From Adiantum capillus-veneris (taxonomy: Eukaryota > Streptophyta > Polypodiopsida > Polypodiales > Pteridaceae), in NCBI GenBank assembly GCA_014529385.2, contig CM043950.1, positions 69,434,935 through 69,498,934 of the forward strand: a stretch of DNA of 64,000 nucleotides. The letters run 5' to 3'. Shown piece by piece: positions 1 to 11,885 of the stretch. Made by a program: the position numbers and the translations under genes. Each line of letters opens with the position of its first letter. The first letter of the stretch is position 1. The notes beneath the pieces were generated by a model, which saw only the letters and a program-made list of their open reading frames with translations, was not told the origin of the DNA and did no database searches.

Positions 1-986
1 GGTTTGGTTTTGCAGCAAATGGATGTGACAAATACGTCCTTGCATAGTGACTTGCCAACAAGGTGTTTATGGTACAACCATTGGATTATGAGAAATCGAG
101 TCATCCCAAAAACAGATGTAAGCTAAAAAAAGTACTTTATGCGCTAAGCAAGAACCTAAATCTTGGCATGAATGATTGCAGGACATTTGGTTACCATTGT
201 TTTTTGTATGGTTGATGCGATTCACTCTTTGTATGTGTGGGAGGATGAGGGTTTTTTTGTGATTGTAAGCATCTATGTAAATGTATTGATTGCTGGAGGC
301 AATCATGAGCCTAAATTTGAGCATGCAAAGATCCTCTCAAAGTACAAATTCGCATGGAAATTTAGGCAAGCTATGATGCTTTGAGGTACAAACTTTTGTT
401 GGATCCAAACACGGCATAGAGTCAGATTATGCAACTTCCTAGGAAGCCGTGTTTGGATGCAATGAGGCACACATTGAGCTATGCTAGTGATACCTTGGCT
501 TATACAATATTTGATAATGCTAGCATGGAGTTGTAGCTATATGGTTACATATATGCAATTTGGGTAGGTAGTCCTATACTTACAGCTTTATATTTTCACT
601 TAAGAGAGTTGTTATCACATGGGGAAACAAGAAGCAGTTGCTTTGCTGAGTATAGATGCTTAGTAAAGGGGTCCTACAATGGTGGCATGTGAGGTGTCAT
701 TGCTATATATGTGACTTGGAGATTTGGGCATACATGCATAGAGGCTAGTTTTCATTTAATCTGACAACCTTAGCAACATGTACTTTGCGTGGAACCACAT
801 GAGGACATTGAGGTGCGCTAACATTTCATTAGGGATAAGATTTTGGATGGTGACATTGCCTTTATATACATGGGGGATGGATGAGCAGATTGTAGATATT
901 TTCATGGAAGTCATGGAACTAAGGAAGCTGAGGCAGTTTTGAGCGATGCTTGGAGTAGGAGAGATGGCGTTGAGCTTGAGGGGGAG
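1..986 (+). mobile_element. Decayed Ty1/copia element, RT to RNase H
   Basis: Broken reading frames on the + strand keep the order of a copia polyprotein. Near 17-60 there is a QMDV..T.LH.DLP segment like the copia RT QMDVKTAFLHGDL block. Around 270-360 a YV.VLIAG block followed by KILSKYKF corresponds to the YVDD region and what follows it. At about 795-880 a sequence like EDIEVR.HFIRDKILDGDIAF corresponds to the end of RNase H. Stops and frameshifts are frequent, so no protein is made. The element runs off the left edge of the window. A purine tract (about 978-986) ends just before a TGTTA sequence that should start the 3' LTR. Confidence 0.75.
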
Positions 987-1641
987 TGTTAAGAAGTAAA
1001 GCTCAATGCATGGTTTACCTAGACGATTTCTTGCCTAAATTATCATTGTCGTTGGGTAGCAGACTCGGACGTGAGGATCATCACTAATGATACTCCGTTT
1101 GTACATTACTAACATGGTCTACCTGCTGAAATTGATGGCCAATTATCTTGCTAGCTCACTTACTAGTGGTTTCATATTGACTGTTGTACATAGTTATCTC
1201 ATTATGTCTTACTCCCCTAATTATGTTTTCAGTATATCTTTTTTTTGTTAAATGTATCAAAGAAGAGGAAGCAACTTTCAACCTGTGTCTCCATTGTGTG
1301 CACTCTTGGTTGTGTGTGTGTGTGTGTGTGTGCACGCACACACACTCATTCTTGGAAGAGCTCAAGCTCTGTCTTTCTCTATCTCTTTACATTGGAATCA
1401 AGCAATGCCTACTCCCTTTACTGATGTAAATCTCACACAAGAAATCTTAGGTACAATTATAAGTTTGTGCTATGTTGAAGCCTTGAATAAAGCTAGAATA
1501 TTTGCTTTAAGAAGCCCTTCCCCTTTAGACAATATGCATGAAAGAAACCACCACATGTTACCGAGCCTTGACAGTGTGTGGGATTCTAATGTCTCATTTC
1601 ATGGGAACAAGAGTTTATCGAGGGCACTAATAGCACCAATT

Positions 1642-1642
<1 letters not shown>
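987..1642 (+). mobile_element. Probable 3' LTR of the copia remnant plus flank
   Basis: TGTTAAG begins directly after the polypurine tract GAGGGGGAG, the usual position of a copia 3' LTR. The right end cannot be fixed because no second copy is in the window and no clear terminal ..AACA with a target duplication was found. The interval includes a TG/CA microsatellite at 1310-1345. No coding sequence is supported here. Confidence 0.35.

Positions 1643-1690
<48 letters not shown>
1643..1690 (+). repeat. (AG)n microsatellite
   Basis: About 24 uninterrupted AG units. It is equivalent to (TC)n on the other strand, the repeat that flanks many LINE copies further right, but no LINE sequence adjoins this tract. 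Confidence 0.95.
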
Positions 1691-1692
<2 letters not shown>

Positions 1693-1989
1693 CCTATCTA
1701 CTTAGGTTAGCGATCTTAGTGAGAACCTATTTAAGATCGTCACAGCCTGCGAGGTCATGCGGTGGTATATTTTGTTTGATGATTTAAAGATTGTGTGATG
1801 TCCACCTTCTAAAAACTTGTGTAACTAAAAAAAAAGGTATCTCATAAGAGATCCTAAAAAAAAATGTTGTTAGATTGTGTCTTTGTAAAGAGGTTAGTGT
1901 TAGTGGGAAACAAAGCATATCAAATAAGCCTTTAACCGAACAACCTCGCACTAAACCCAATGTGTCACAAGTTATGGACATGCATCCTA

Positions 1990-4300
1990 TGTGTGAACCT
2001 TGACAAGCTTGACATGCTTGTCCTCAAGCACTCTAAAAATGGTGTGATGCTTCATATTAATGTGCTTTGTCTTCGCATAAAACACTAGATTTTGTCAATG
2101 TAATACTAGAACATTTGCATGTAATGCCTGAATCTCCCATTAAATTTGTAAGCCATATAGCTTCCTTGATGGCCTCTCATGCAAAAATCTACTTTGATTT
2201 CATTGTAGATTAAGGCATGCAATCTTTAATCTTGCAAACAAGATTGCAATGAAACTACACCTCTAATCAATGTAAACAAATAGCATTCTTTTTTCCACAT
2301 TTATAATCTAAGTCTTTATAGCTCAATACACATGGATATTTGCCTTCCCAAAAAAAAGATTAACTCCTTTGTTCCCTTCAAAAATCTCATTGTGAGTGTC
2401 ACTACCTCCAAAGTTTAAAACCATCTGCAATCAAATAAGAATGTGTTTTTCCATACCAAGCATTAGGAGGTTGCTTCCACCCATACAAGAAGTCAACTCA
2501 CCTTTTTTTCTATCCTTTTTAAACAAAACCACATGGCTACTCTACATATACTTCCTCGTGTAAATTACCATTCAAGTCTAGCCTTAAAGTAATCAGTACT
2601 AGAACAAGCTTATGTTTCAACCTAAAAACCACTAAGCTCTAGTGGCCTTTCTGTGTGCTAGCCAAAGCAACTTAAGTTATTGCCATCATCTAAGACCAAA
2701 GAGCATCCTACAACACCAAGTCAGGAATACGTGAACCTTTTCTTTTGAAATCAAATTTTGACTCCATGGCCTTGTTGAACAAGCCAAGGAGATGAACCTC
2801 GTTAAAAAATTTGAGTCAAACAAAGAGGTGTGCTAAGAACCTTAAAAAGCATGACCAAGCAAAATTGCAATTAACTTGCTACCACATAATCTCGTTTATT
2901 TTCAACCCTATCTTCATTAATTACATATTGTACATCTGAATAAGTAATGGACTAATATGCAACATCTTTTGAAACCTACATATGTTGTACATGTGCCTCA
3001 AGACTTACTTTTACAATTAAATAGAGGCAACAATGTGTCATAAACATTTTGTGAGCTAACTTATGTCTCCTTAATCTTCTAACAAAGACTAAACCACATC
3101 TTCCAGTAAACTACCTCTTGACCAATAAAGATATGCTTGGCTTGAAAATAATAACATGTAACTTTTCTTTCTTAATTATGACAAAAAGGAGGACATTTTG
3201 TAGCCTTATCATCCATTTTTTTGTGTTGTTGCTCAAGCAATGCAACATAGGCCAAGCAACCAAAGACACATAAGAGACCAATAGATAGCATCTTGCCATT
3301 GAAAGCTTCAAACAGAGTGATGGCTTGCAATGCTCAAATGAGGAAACTTGTCTGGCACATACATAGCACACATGCCAATCTCAAGCCAAATCAGTTGTGG
3401 CAAGCCGCTTTTGACCTCACATTCTGCCATCTCCATAGGTGACTTGTTTTTCCTCTTAGCACACCATTTCGCTAAGGGGTATACAATATTGCACATTGGC
3501 ATTTTATTTCATGATTCACCAGAATTGCATTGAACTCTTTAGATATATAGTTTCCAAAAGCATAAATTGCTTGAAGCAATGAAGCAGCTACATCATATTT
3601 CCAACAAACACATCATAAAAATTGCTTGAAGCAATGAAGCAGCTACATCATATTTCCAACAAACTATCCAAAATTCAAATGACCAAAACGTGCATGCAGT
3701 TGTGCATCCAAAATAGCCTTTTAATCAAAGACCACACTTTTTGAATCATCAACACATTTCTTGTGAGCTTGTACAAAACAAAGTGCTAAATTCCACAATT
3801 GTGTTGTCAAAGCTAAGATCATAAACAATATATTTGTCACACGACTACAAGAGCAAGCTTTTGGCTACAAATACAGGCAAAAGATTCTTCTCGATCCCCA
3901 TGCTATATTAGGCATCAACATGTGTGAAAGAACTTTCACATGCTATAAATAAGTACAATCTTACCAAATCATTTACTAGATGAGAGGCATTGTTTGTACA
4001 TGTGATAGTATCCCCGTTAGGGACAATCATGAGAAATGAAAAATCATGATGTGACATATTATGATGGTTTGCATTGTGATTAAAGTATCAAACATGATCC
4101 ACATGCTATACAATACATGCATCATACAAAGTTTGCTCATTCTGACACTGTGCTCTAAAAGCCCGTTGTGCATCTTCCACAACATCCACAACGTTTTGCT
4201 CTAGCATTATGTTGAATTCATGATTTATTCCTCCTCTAACGCGTATAGCATGCTCGAGTTAAAAATCCTTCAACATCATTTTGTCTGCACTGTCGTCATC
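1990..4300 (-). mobile_element. Decayed Ty1/copia element, minus strand
   Basis: Read on the minus strand the copia order is recognisable. A protease-like block lies at about 3900-4060 and aligns with the protease block of the copia at the right edge of the window (GDTITCTNNASHLV against GNIVTCVNNSFYLV). Integrase pieces lie at 3308-3502 (YPLAKWCAKRKNKSPMEMAE, like the YTPQQNGVAERKNRTI.EMA motif) and at about 3111-3300 (LCVFGCLAYV..., KKMDDKATKC). RT pieces at about 2300-2700 include LNGNLHEEVYVE and LYGWKQPPNAWY. The RNase H end is at about 1990-2230 (EAIKEAIWLTNLM...). All frames are interrupted, so it is a dead copy. LTR ends were not identified. Confidence 0.75.
3564..3664 (-). repeat. 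Tandem duplication inside the copia integrase region
   Basis: A 46-bp unit (3564-3609) is repeated exactly at 3619-3664, giving a 55-bp period. It lies within the decayed minus-strand copia and so postdates its inactivation or contributed to it. Confidence 0.9.
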
Positions 4301-4900
4301 CTTTTCTTTCACATTGGCTTTCACCTTACTATTTGGCGTGTTACCTTCCACATCCACCTTGCCCTCTTTTGTGGATTGCTTGCTGCAAGCATTCTTGTGC
4401 GGCTTTGAGGAACTTGCCAACACATATAGCTTGATATTTGCTTGCCCTTCGGATGTGGCTTCTCCAACGGCCACAATGTTGGGCATATTTTGAACGAGGC
4501 AAGCCCATGGGAAGGCATTACAAATGGCATGGTAACCACAATTTTGGGAGAAAACTAATAATCAAATTGGTCTAAATGCATTTGCAAAAAGGTAGGTGTA
4601 TATAAAAAAGGAATGTCAAGATTTGCACCTTCATCATAACACCACCTTGTTGCTTATCAAGGGCAAGACCTTTGTGTACATCAACATCTTCTAGACACTA
4701 ATGCATAGATGTGGAAAAGCAATCTAAAACACCAATGCATGCATCCTTCACTAAAAAGTTGTCACCTCATCACCTTCTACCCACAATCACATGAAGTATG
4801 CAAGTAACAAAAGTTTTGGATGTACATCGAGCTCATTTACATTAACATCAAGAACTTGCGAGGCAACATTCGCTCTGTTAGGTGCATAAAGCTATAAAAA

Positions 4901-5010
4901 ACACATTTCAAGTCTTTGCCAAAGCTACCAATAGCTAGATAGGAAGAGTACTAAACACATCATTTCAAGTGTTTGCCTAAGCTACCAATAGTTAGATAGC
5001 AAGAGTACTG
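4901..5010. repeat. Diverged tandem duplication
   Basis: A block of about 55 bp beginning ACACATTTCAAG and ending AAGAGTACT recurs once with several mismatches (CAAGTCTTTGCC against CAAGTGTTTGCC; CTAGATAGGAAGAG against TTAGATAGCAAGAG). No coding content. Confidence 0.8.
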
Positions 5011-5224
5011 CATTTAAATCAACTATATTTATTCAGTTGTGCTTCCAAGTGTCTATATTACTTTCAAAATGTATGTGCTTGGGACATGCATATCTTTGTG
5101 CTTGTGTGCAAACGCATGCATGAGAGACAAAAGATTCAAAAAACTTGATAGGTGCTTGTTCATTGTTATTCACCATCAAGAGGCAAACTATTGATGCAAG
5201 TGAGTATTTGGCACAAACAAAGTT

Positions 5225-5226
5225 TG

Positions 5227-5301
<75 letters not shown>
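5225..5301 (+). repeat. Compound (GT)n(GA)n microsatellite
   Basis: A GT run (one C interruption) to about 5260 passes directly into an AG run to 5301. Apparent reading frames of Thr-His, Arg-Glu or Ser-Leu repeats across it are by-products of the repeat. Confidence 0.95.
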
Positions 5302-5303
<2 letters not shown>

Positions 5304-5889
5304 CTCACCTCTCATTCTTGATGAAGAATTGTCCCTCCTAAATTTGTCACGCTGGAGGAGAAGGCGAGAAGGAAATGACGTGTTGGAGCTTGGAAGGTGG
5401 GTAAAGGTATAGGGAGAAATCATTATAGAGAGGTTGAGCCAAAATTTGGCTGGTTTTGAGCATTTCTGAAGTTGGTTGATATGTTTTGTGCAACCAAGGA
5501 AATTGGGGATAGAATGGTTGTCATTGCATAATCAATCTCTAATTGCACTAACTTTTTTGGTTGCATGTGAGATGGGACCGGTACTGTTCAAATCTTTTGC
5601 CGACTTGCTCTCTCTCAAAGGCGATTTAGGCCCAAGGGTTTTGAACATGTGTATGGTGCATGAGTAATAGGCCGGCTTGAAACACTAGTATGTGAGAAGG
5701 AGATGTGTGAAGAAAATGGGAGGGGAGTGGGGCATGGCTAGGCTTCTCTTGGAATAGTGCTCGTGGGTGTTGGCACCGTGGGGATGTCTTCCAGGTTGGC
5801 AAGAGAAGGGGGGGTGCTTATTATGTGTTGTGTGTGTGCCTATGTAACCACCCCTCTATGGGGACCTTGGCATTGCCTTTATGCTAACT

Positions 5890-6349
5890 TTTTCAGATAC
5901 TTTTTTTTCTGTCGGACACTCTCCAATCGGCCTCCTCTCTTCTGTTGTGCCTGTCTCCCTTCTCTTTGATTTTCAAATCTGTCTGTATCGATCGCTCTAC
6001 CTCCCATTTCCTTCCTCGCCCATTTTCTTGTTGATAGACTCCAATCTCCACAGCCAGAACCCTGCTGTACCATAGACCTCCCCCTTTCACATTTCCCGCG
6101 ATTTTGTTTTGCGCCTCATTGGAGAGAGTTTTCTGCTTCGAAGGGACTTGAATCTCTTCAGGTGGAGCTCGCATTTCCTCCTCTTCTTGGTGTGGCTTTA
6201 GCCGCCTTTTGAGCTTCATCAGGCGGCGATCGAGCCTTCTCAATTTACGTTGCTTGAAAGCAATCTTCACGTTCAGAGCTGGTTTGAAGATCAACAGTGA
6301 GACATGGAATGAGCTAGCTCGATCGCTCGTTTTTCTGCAGCAGATCCAG
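5890..6349 (+). other. Candidate non-coding first exon (5'UTR) of the villin gene
   Basis: This stretch is pyrimidine-rich (CTCTCC, CCTCCTCTCTTC, CTGTCTCCCTTCTC), low in TE signatures and unlike its surroundings, as plant 5'UTRs often are. It ends in CAGATCCAG followed by GTTAGCTTG, a reasonable donor. The villin start codon at 30249 lies 47 nt after an acceptor (TTTTTTGTAG, ending 30201), so a 5'UTR intron and an upstream leader exon must exist. This is the best candidate seen, which would give an intron of about 23.9 kb filled with retrotransposons. No TATA box was confidently placed. The leader exon could instead lie elsewhere or belong to another transcript. Confidence 0.4.
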
Positions 6350-7284
6350 GTTAGCTTGATTTTTGCTCGGAGCTCCTTATCTTCCGCCATAGCTAATCTT
6401 ATTTCTTTTTTGAGACGCTTTCGTGAACTCTGGTGGCATTTTATCTCAGTTTTCACAGTGGAAGTGCAAATTGAGTAATTTTTCAAGATCACGTTCCAAT
6501 TACTGCATATTCCGTGTTTAGGGGCTCAGATCGTAGAAGCGCTTCAGTTTGAAAGGTTGTTGGTGTTCACCGATTTAAAATCTACAGATTGTTTCGGGAA
6601 CCTTTTTGAGTAGCGATGGCTAAGCTAAACTTGGTGCTAGCCACTTTTGAGTGAACGGAGCTGTTTCCGAGCATGACGCTTCAGCTGTGTAATTTACCTC
6701 CAACCCATGTGACTCGTTTTCAATCAAGCTTAAAGAGCTTGGCTTTAAGTTGATGCTTGCTCACTTGCAGTCTTGGTGATTTATTTGTGTGTATATATCG
6801 TGATTCTGTAAATTGCTAACAAACAAGGTCGGACTATAGTGAGGAGGCTCGAGGGGGTTCTCTAAAGTGAGGCAGCATGCCTCCTTCAAAACCAAGTCGT
6901 TAGGGAAACCTGTTTTTTTTTTTCTTTTTTTTTTTGGGGTGGGGGGTGGTTTGGGTGTGTGTGTGTGTGTGTGTTTGCAAGAGTTGCAAGTGTCAGGGCG
7001 TATCAGCCAAATTATTATCCTTGCCCGCATTCTTGTATATGTATCCCATGATCAATATGCTTCTTGTTCTTGTTAGAGTTTTGAGAGTAATCTCCCAGGC
7101 ATGACTGGGAGATAGGGAGTGAGTGCTTCTTTGTGGTTGTGGCTTGCCCATTTGAGGCTAGTCTCTCATCAGCTGATCATGGGCTTGTGCCTATATTTTT
7201 TCCGCCTTTTTATGGTCAGTTGTTAGTAGTTTATCTTAGTGGCACATATTTTTATGGTTTGTATCTACGCACTCTTGATCAGAC

Positions 7285-7340
<56 letters not shown>

Positions 7341-7739
7341 TTTCGGTTTTTACTCCTCTCTTGTTTTCCTCTTGAGCATCCTTCATCCACCTTCCACTAC
7401 ACTTTCTGACATGGTATTAGATCTCAAGGCTCTTGTACGAATTAGGATCATGCCCATTGCAAACGTGAATAATAAAATGTTCTGTTGGAGGGCAGCATTT
7501 TCAGCGTTGAGGGGGTCTCTTGAATCTTCTTCCTTTTCTTTTCCGAGGAGGATCATTCATGTTTTGTGAAGCATCAATAGAGGCTCCCATGTCTTGTTTC
7601 TACATGATGAGGAGGCCTTGTATTTGCGTTTTAAGCCTTGGAGAGGTGTGTGGTTGCACCTTTACACGTCTTGGGCTCTAGGGTTTTGCTTATGATTATT
7701 GGCAGCCCCTTGCATGCGTGTTGACAAGAAAATAATTAA
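6350..7739. other. No gene seen; low-complexity tracts
   Basis: No recognisable coding sequence. Contains a T-rich/G-rich tract with (GT)n at about 6909-6974 and a (CT)n run at 7289-7336. It would be the start of the long 5'UTR intron if the candidate exon on its left is real. Confidence 0.6.
7289..7336 (+). repeat. (CT)n microsatellite without an adjacent LINE
   Basis: About 24 CT units. It is in the same strand orientation as the (TC)n tracts that adjoin LINE copies, but no LINE 3' core or truncated LINE is attached here, so it may represent an unoccupied target. Confidence 0.9.
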
Positions 7740-8464
7740 ATGGGGTATCTGCATAGCTAAATCTCCTTGCAGTATGGAAACTCCACTCTTTAACTCAATA
7801 AAACCTTATAAGTTTAAAACAATGCTTTTCACAACACTTCCCAGGCGTCCCTAGATGCAACCACATGCACGAATGCAATGAACATAGATTCCTTGTGGGA
7901 AAGAGTCTACTCTTTCCGGAAAACTCGTTAAAATATTCCGCTTTTTAAGAAAAGCTTCTCAGAACCCATCTTTATTCTTGTGCTTGCTTTTTCCTTGTGC
8001 ACAATTCTAACACAGTTCGGAATTTCCTCTTGACTATGGATATCCCCTTTCCGATGCACCCGTCACCCACCTTGTGATGCATTAGGAATACCCATCACCT
8101 AGTCCTTTCCTACCGAACTTACGGTACAATCTCATTCGCGATGCTCTATGTCACCCATCCTATGACGCATCAGAGATGTCCGTTCCCGGATGGTCGGATA
8201 CTTCTTCCCGATGCTCCTTGTCACCCATCCGATGTGACGCATCAGAAGTACGCGTTCCTGGTGGCCTTACAGATATTCCCTTTCACAATGCTCCTGTCAT
8301 TACTCTGTATGACTCACTAGGAATAGTCTGTACTCGGATGTCTCCAGTGAGAAAAACCCTCTCACTTAAAATTCCAAAAATTCATTTGAAATTATTTTTC
8401 CTGGTGTTCCAAGCGAGAAAACCCTCTCACTTCTAAATCCAATAATTCATTTAGAATTATTTTT
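7740..8464 (-). mobile_element. Diverged LTR fragment related to gypsy A, minus strand
   Basis: The reverse complement aligns with the LTRs at 36507-37831 and 51287-52613. Shared blocks include GGGTGACGGGTGCATC, GAGGAAATCCGAACTG-like sequence, ACAAGAATAAAGATGGGTTC, a GGGACGCCTGG block and a GGTTTTATTGAG-like end. The repeated GATGCGTCAC...GATGGGTGAC unit is present about four times here against two in gypsy A. The right end joins the truncated RNase H of gypsy 1 at about 8465. No internal gypsy A sequence accompanies it, so it is a fragment or a rearranged solo LTR. Confidence 0.7.
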
Positions 8465-9653
8465 TTTGTCAGATAAAGCCAATTTAGCAACACACCACAT
8501 TTACTTTTCTGAAAGCTGCTTTTGTGACAAGAAGTAGCGTAAACTCTGACGATTAGTAAGATCGTGAAATCGACTCTGAGTAGGTAATGTCGCCACTGAG
8601 TCAGAGCATGGATCACCGCCAATAGCTCTTTCTCATAAATCTGTGCTGTCAATTATGGTCTTGAAAACAATCTGCTTTCATAAGCAATCACATGGCTTTC
8701 TTGCATTAAGACCGCTCCCAGACTACGACCACAAGCATCACAATAAACTTCGAATGGCTTTTGCAAGTCTGGCAAAGCCAACACTGGTCCCGTAGTCAGT
8801 TTTTCCTTACGTGTCTGAAAGGCAGTCACCTCTGGCGGTCCCCATGCCTCTGTCGAACCGCCTTTAGTAAGAACACAAGCCCAAGAAGCTTCTAACTTCA
8901 TGAATATACTTCAAGTCTGGCCAATTGCGGATAGTTTCAATCTTGGACAGGTCCATCTGTACTACTGCGATGTGTCCCAGAAAGTGTATCTTCGGCAATA
9001 AAAATTCACTCTTTTTGGCATTGATAACTAATCTGTGATCACGCAATGCTTGCAAGACCTGTAGCAGATGGTGTCGATGTTCTACTCCATCCTTGGAGAA
9101 AATCATAATATTATCAAAGAAAGTGCCCACAAAAGATCGATGCTCTTGGAAATTCTATTCATTATTCGGTTGAAAGTCGCTGGAGCATTGGTAGGTCCAA
9201 AGGCATCACCAAAAATTCATATAAACCAAAGCTTGTCCGGAAGGTTGTCTTGTAGACATCTCTTGGAGGGATTCTCATATGATGTTATTTGCTTTTCAAA
9301 TCAATCTTGTTGAAACAAGAGAATCCTTGAAGTCGGTCAAGAATATCATCGATCCTTGGAATCGAAAATTTGTTCTTGATAGTGATTTTATTGAGAGCTC
9401 TATAATCAATGCACATTCTCCAAGATCCGTCTTTCTTTAATACTAACAAAACTGGGGAGCAGTAGGGTGAAGTACTCGGCTGGATAAGACCCTTTTCAAG
9501 AAGATCTTTCACTTGGTTCATGATTTCTTCATTGTGGGCTCGGCTAACACTGTAAGGTGGCCGGTTTGGTGGTGTGCTTCCAAGAATTAGATCGATAGTA
9601 TGATCCTCAGGACGAGATGGGGTAACTGGCCTGGCAGGCCTTAAGAGAAACAA
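8465..9653 (-). pseudogene. Gypsy 1 RT and partial RNase H, disrupted
   Basis: RT begins with the RPEDHTIDL and [13 protein letters not shown] blocks and continues through [21 protein letters not shown] and [20 protein letters not shown] (9653-9285). After a break, the polymerase motif reads FFDNIMIFSK (near 9120), where gypsy A and B have FFDD, so the second catalytic aspartate is replaced by asparagine. [19 protein letters not shown] and [10 protein letters not shown] follow. RNase H pieces ([28 protein letters not shown]) extend to 8465. Frameshifts and a lost catalytic residue make it non-functional. Confidence 0.88.
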
Positions 9654-9733
9654 TCAGTATGCGTGTGGAGAAAATCTTGGCGTTCTTTGTCTAGTTCAGA
9701 CATGTTTGTGCGATGTTCATCATCCAACTCTTT

Positions 9734-10258
9734 CTAATAGATTGAGTAAACAAACATACTGGATTTCATTAATTTTGAAATGGCCGAAGCCGATACAATA
9801 GGGACGGACTCGCCCTTCAATTTTACATCTAGTACAATTTTTCTGCCCTTTTCATTTGTTAAAGTCGCTTTCTTGGCCCGATAGTCGATCACGGCGTTGT
9901 TCTTATGGTACCAAGGGACTCCTAGGAGGACGTCATACCCTTCCAAATGCATGATGTAAAAGTCCTCGTGCCCTAAATACCCCTGACAATGCAAACGAAG
10001 TTTGCCAATGACAAGCGTAATGGCTACATCTCGTCCGGGCGCCGCTAGAACTGCCTCTGCTAGTGGCCCCATCCTGTCGCGCGTAATCTCGAGCCCCGCC
10101 GCCAATTCAGGTGAAATGAAGTTGGCTTTGGCTCCTCCATTGAAAAAGATAAGGGCTTCCTGATCTTTTACTTTGTCCCAAGCTCGGCAAAGTTTTGTAC
10201 TTTCATCTATCTGGCGTGGGTCGGTTTCCATGCAATCCGGTACCAGTCCTGCGTTCAT
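9734..10258 (-). pseudogene. Gypsy 1 aspartic protease region, catalytic residue lost
   Basis: An open stretch of 174 codons begins with a MNAGLVPD segment and contains [14 protein letters not shown]. The gypsy B equivalent is [14 protein letters not shown], so the catalytic aspartate is replaced by asparagine (FDPG to FNGG). The downstream part ([22 protein letters not shown]-like) matches gypsy B closely. In a functional element this enzyme cleaves the Gag-Pol polyprotein inside the particle; this copy could not. Confidence 0.85.
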
Positions 10259-10309
10259 CTTGCCTTTTCTGCCACGTTCCCTTGCTGCTCTAGAACTCTC
10301 TGGCGTGTC

Positions 10310-11610
10310 TTCAGTTTGTCCTTGCTGTGCCTTTTTGGGGCACTTTGCGGAGATGTGTCCTTGTTCCTTGCAACCAAAACACTTCTCCTCTTTGAGATAG
10401 TTAGCCCTTTCTCTAAGAGTCAGTCGAGGTCGTGTAACTTTCTTTTCCTAGGGACTCTTTTTCTTTCTACTTTCATTGTTGGAGGTCTGTCTAGTCCTTT
10501 GAGTCAAGATTTCATCAGTGGGGTAGGTCAAATACCCTAAATGTATCAAGGATCCCCGTTTCGCATGACCCATTAATTCTTGAATAGAATCCGACTTTTG
10601 TTCAAGGCAGTAATCTCGGATCTCTATAGGGAGTTTGCAGCAAAACCGCTCAATCTGTTCCTTAAAGGTGACCTCCTTAAATGAAGAGGTCGGTAGAAAA
10701 GAGTCCCAACACCTCTTGCAATATGCGTCCAAAGAATCTCCCTTGGTCATCCAAAGATGGTTCCAAGCGGTTCTTACATCCCGTTCTTACTCCCGGATCA
10801 GCCAAGAAGAAATAAATAGCCGTTTGAATTTCAACCACTTGACTGGGGCTTCTTTCCTCAGAAGAAGAGTGGACCACCATGTTCGAGCATTTCCTTTTAG
10901 AAAAGATATAGCCCTCCTGATCTTGGAGTGCTCCAAGTTATGCACTCCACAGAAGGCTATGTCAAACTGCTGGATGAAGGCCAAAGCCCTCAGAGCATCT
11001 CGGAATCTAGAAAAGGATTCAAATTTTATTGATCGTCCACCCTCTTTGAATTCCTTTGTCTACTTGCTCTTATCTTCGAGGAAGTCGTAGTTGGCTCTGT
11101 AAAGTGCTTCTTCTTCGCATAAAACATGTGGTCGTCGGAGTCCGAACTGTCAGAGGATGACTCCTCCATAGAGCTATCAGAAACTGGTTGGAATCTGAGT
11201 TTCTTTGCCTTTTTCTTGTTCTTTCTGAAGCTTTGCTTTTTGCTTCGCTTCTTGCCCTTTCTGTCTTCCTCACTCGAGTCGGAAGAACTAGAAGAACTGT
11301 CAGAAGAAGAGGAAGAAGAACTGGCTAGTCCTTCAAAACGCACATGCTTCTTCTGCTTTCTTGCAGATGCAAAAGAAGATTGACGGCCCAAGTAACCGGG
11401 GTAGTCAGTCCCCTTCTTGCGCTTCTTCAATTGCTTTTTTGATTGATTCTTCGTGTCCAAAAGCTGATTGATGTGGGTCTGAACCACCTCTTGAAGTTCT
11501 TCTTCTGTAAACATCCACGGAGTAGGAGGTTTCTTGATTGCCGGTTTAATTGGTGGTTCGGTGGCTTTCTGCCATTGAGTATGCACTTCAGCCATGGACT
11601 GTTGAGTCAA
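10310..11610 (-). pseudogene. Gypsy 1 gag with zinc knuckle, disrupted
   Basis: The N-terminal part (11610-11026) carries a Ser/Asp/Glu-rich low-complexity run followed by Lys/Arg-rich sequence. The retrotransposon gag fold lies at about 10984-10448 (RRAISFLKGNARTWWSTLLL, then ..W..FKRLF.., then LDAYCKRCWDSFLP and FCCKLPIEIRDYCL), aligning with the gypsy B gag segment [17 protein letters not shown] knuckle CFGCKEQGHISAKC is at about 10334-10386. Several frame changes separate the pieces. The acidic Ser run is absent from gypsy B gag. Confidence 0.8.
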
Positions 11611-11872
11611 AAATTTTGCAAACTAGGGCTCTTTAGCAAGTTAAAGCATCTGCTTTGTGCACTCATCAACCTGTTGTCGACATTGCATCTCTAGAAGTTC
11701 ATACTGTGTAGGCTGAGATGGCCCGTATTCATCTTTTGTTAAGTCGTTTGAATCTTCTACGTTGCCTCCTCCCACCTATGCGGTTGCAGAAGAGGTCGAA
11801 CAATTATTTTCGGAATCCACAAGTGTCGCAAGCAAAGGGATTAGATTTCCCGGTAGAAGGGAAATCGCCCGT

Positions 11873-11885
11873 GCTCTGATACCAC
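11873..11885 (-). promoter_or_regulatory. Primer binding site of gypsy 1 (initiator tRNA-Met)
   Basis: The minus-strand sequence GTGGTATCAGAGC lies directly inside the 5' LTR terminus (..TTTGTTACA). It matches the standard plant initiator tRNA-Met 3' end complement, TGGTATCAGAGC. Confidence 0.9.

Larger units (their letters stand above)
8465..11872 (-). mobile_element. Gypsy 1: decayed Ty3/gypsy internal region, minus strand
   Basis: From the PBS at the right end leftwards the order is gag, zinc knuckle, protease, RT and RNase H, with the rest of pol (integrase, chromodomain) and the 3' LTR missing. The closest relative in the window is gypsy B. Frames are broken by stops and shifts at several points. 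Truncation is at about 8465, within the T(D)HQSLRYFL.. part of RNase H, where an unrelated LTR fragment takes over. Confidence 0.88.

Noticed and set aside
5033-5423. Open frames with Thr-His, Arg-Glu or Ser-Leu repeats
   Set aside because: Produced by the (GT)n(GA)n microsatellite in several frames on both strands; no similarity outside the repeat.
5893-6492. 199-codon minus-strand frame over the putative 5'UTR exon
   Set aside because: Lys/Arg/Glu-rich because it is antisense to pyrimidine-rich sequence; no domain recognised and no supporting promoter.
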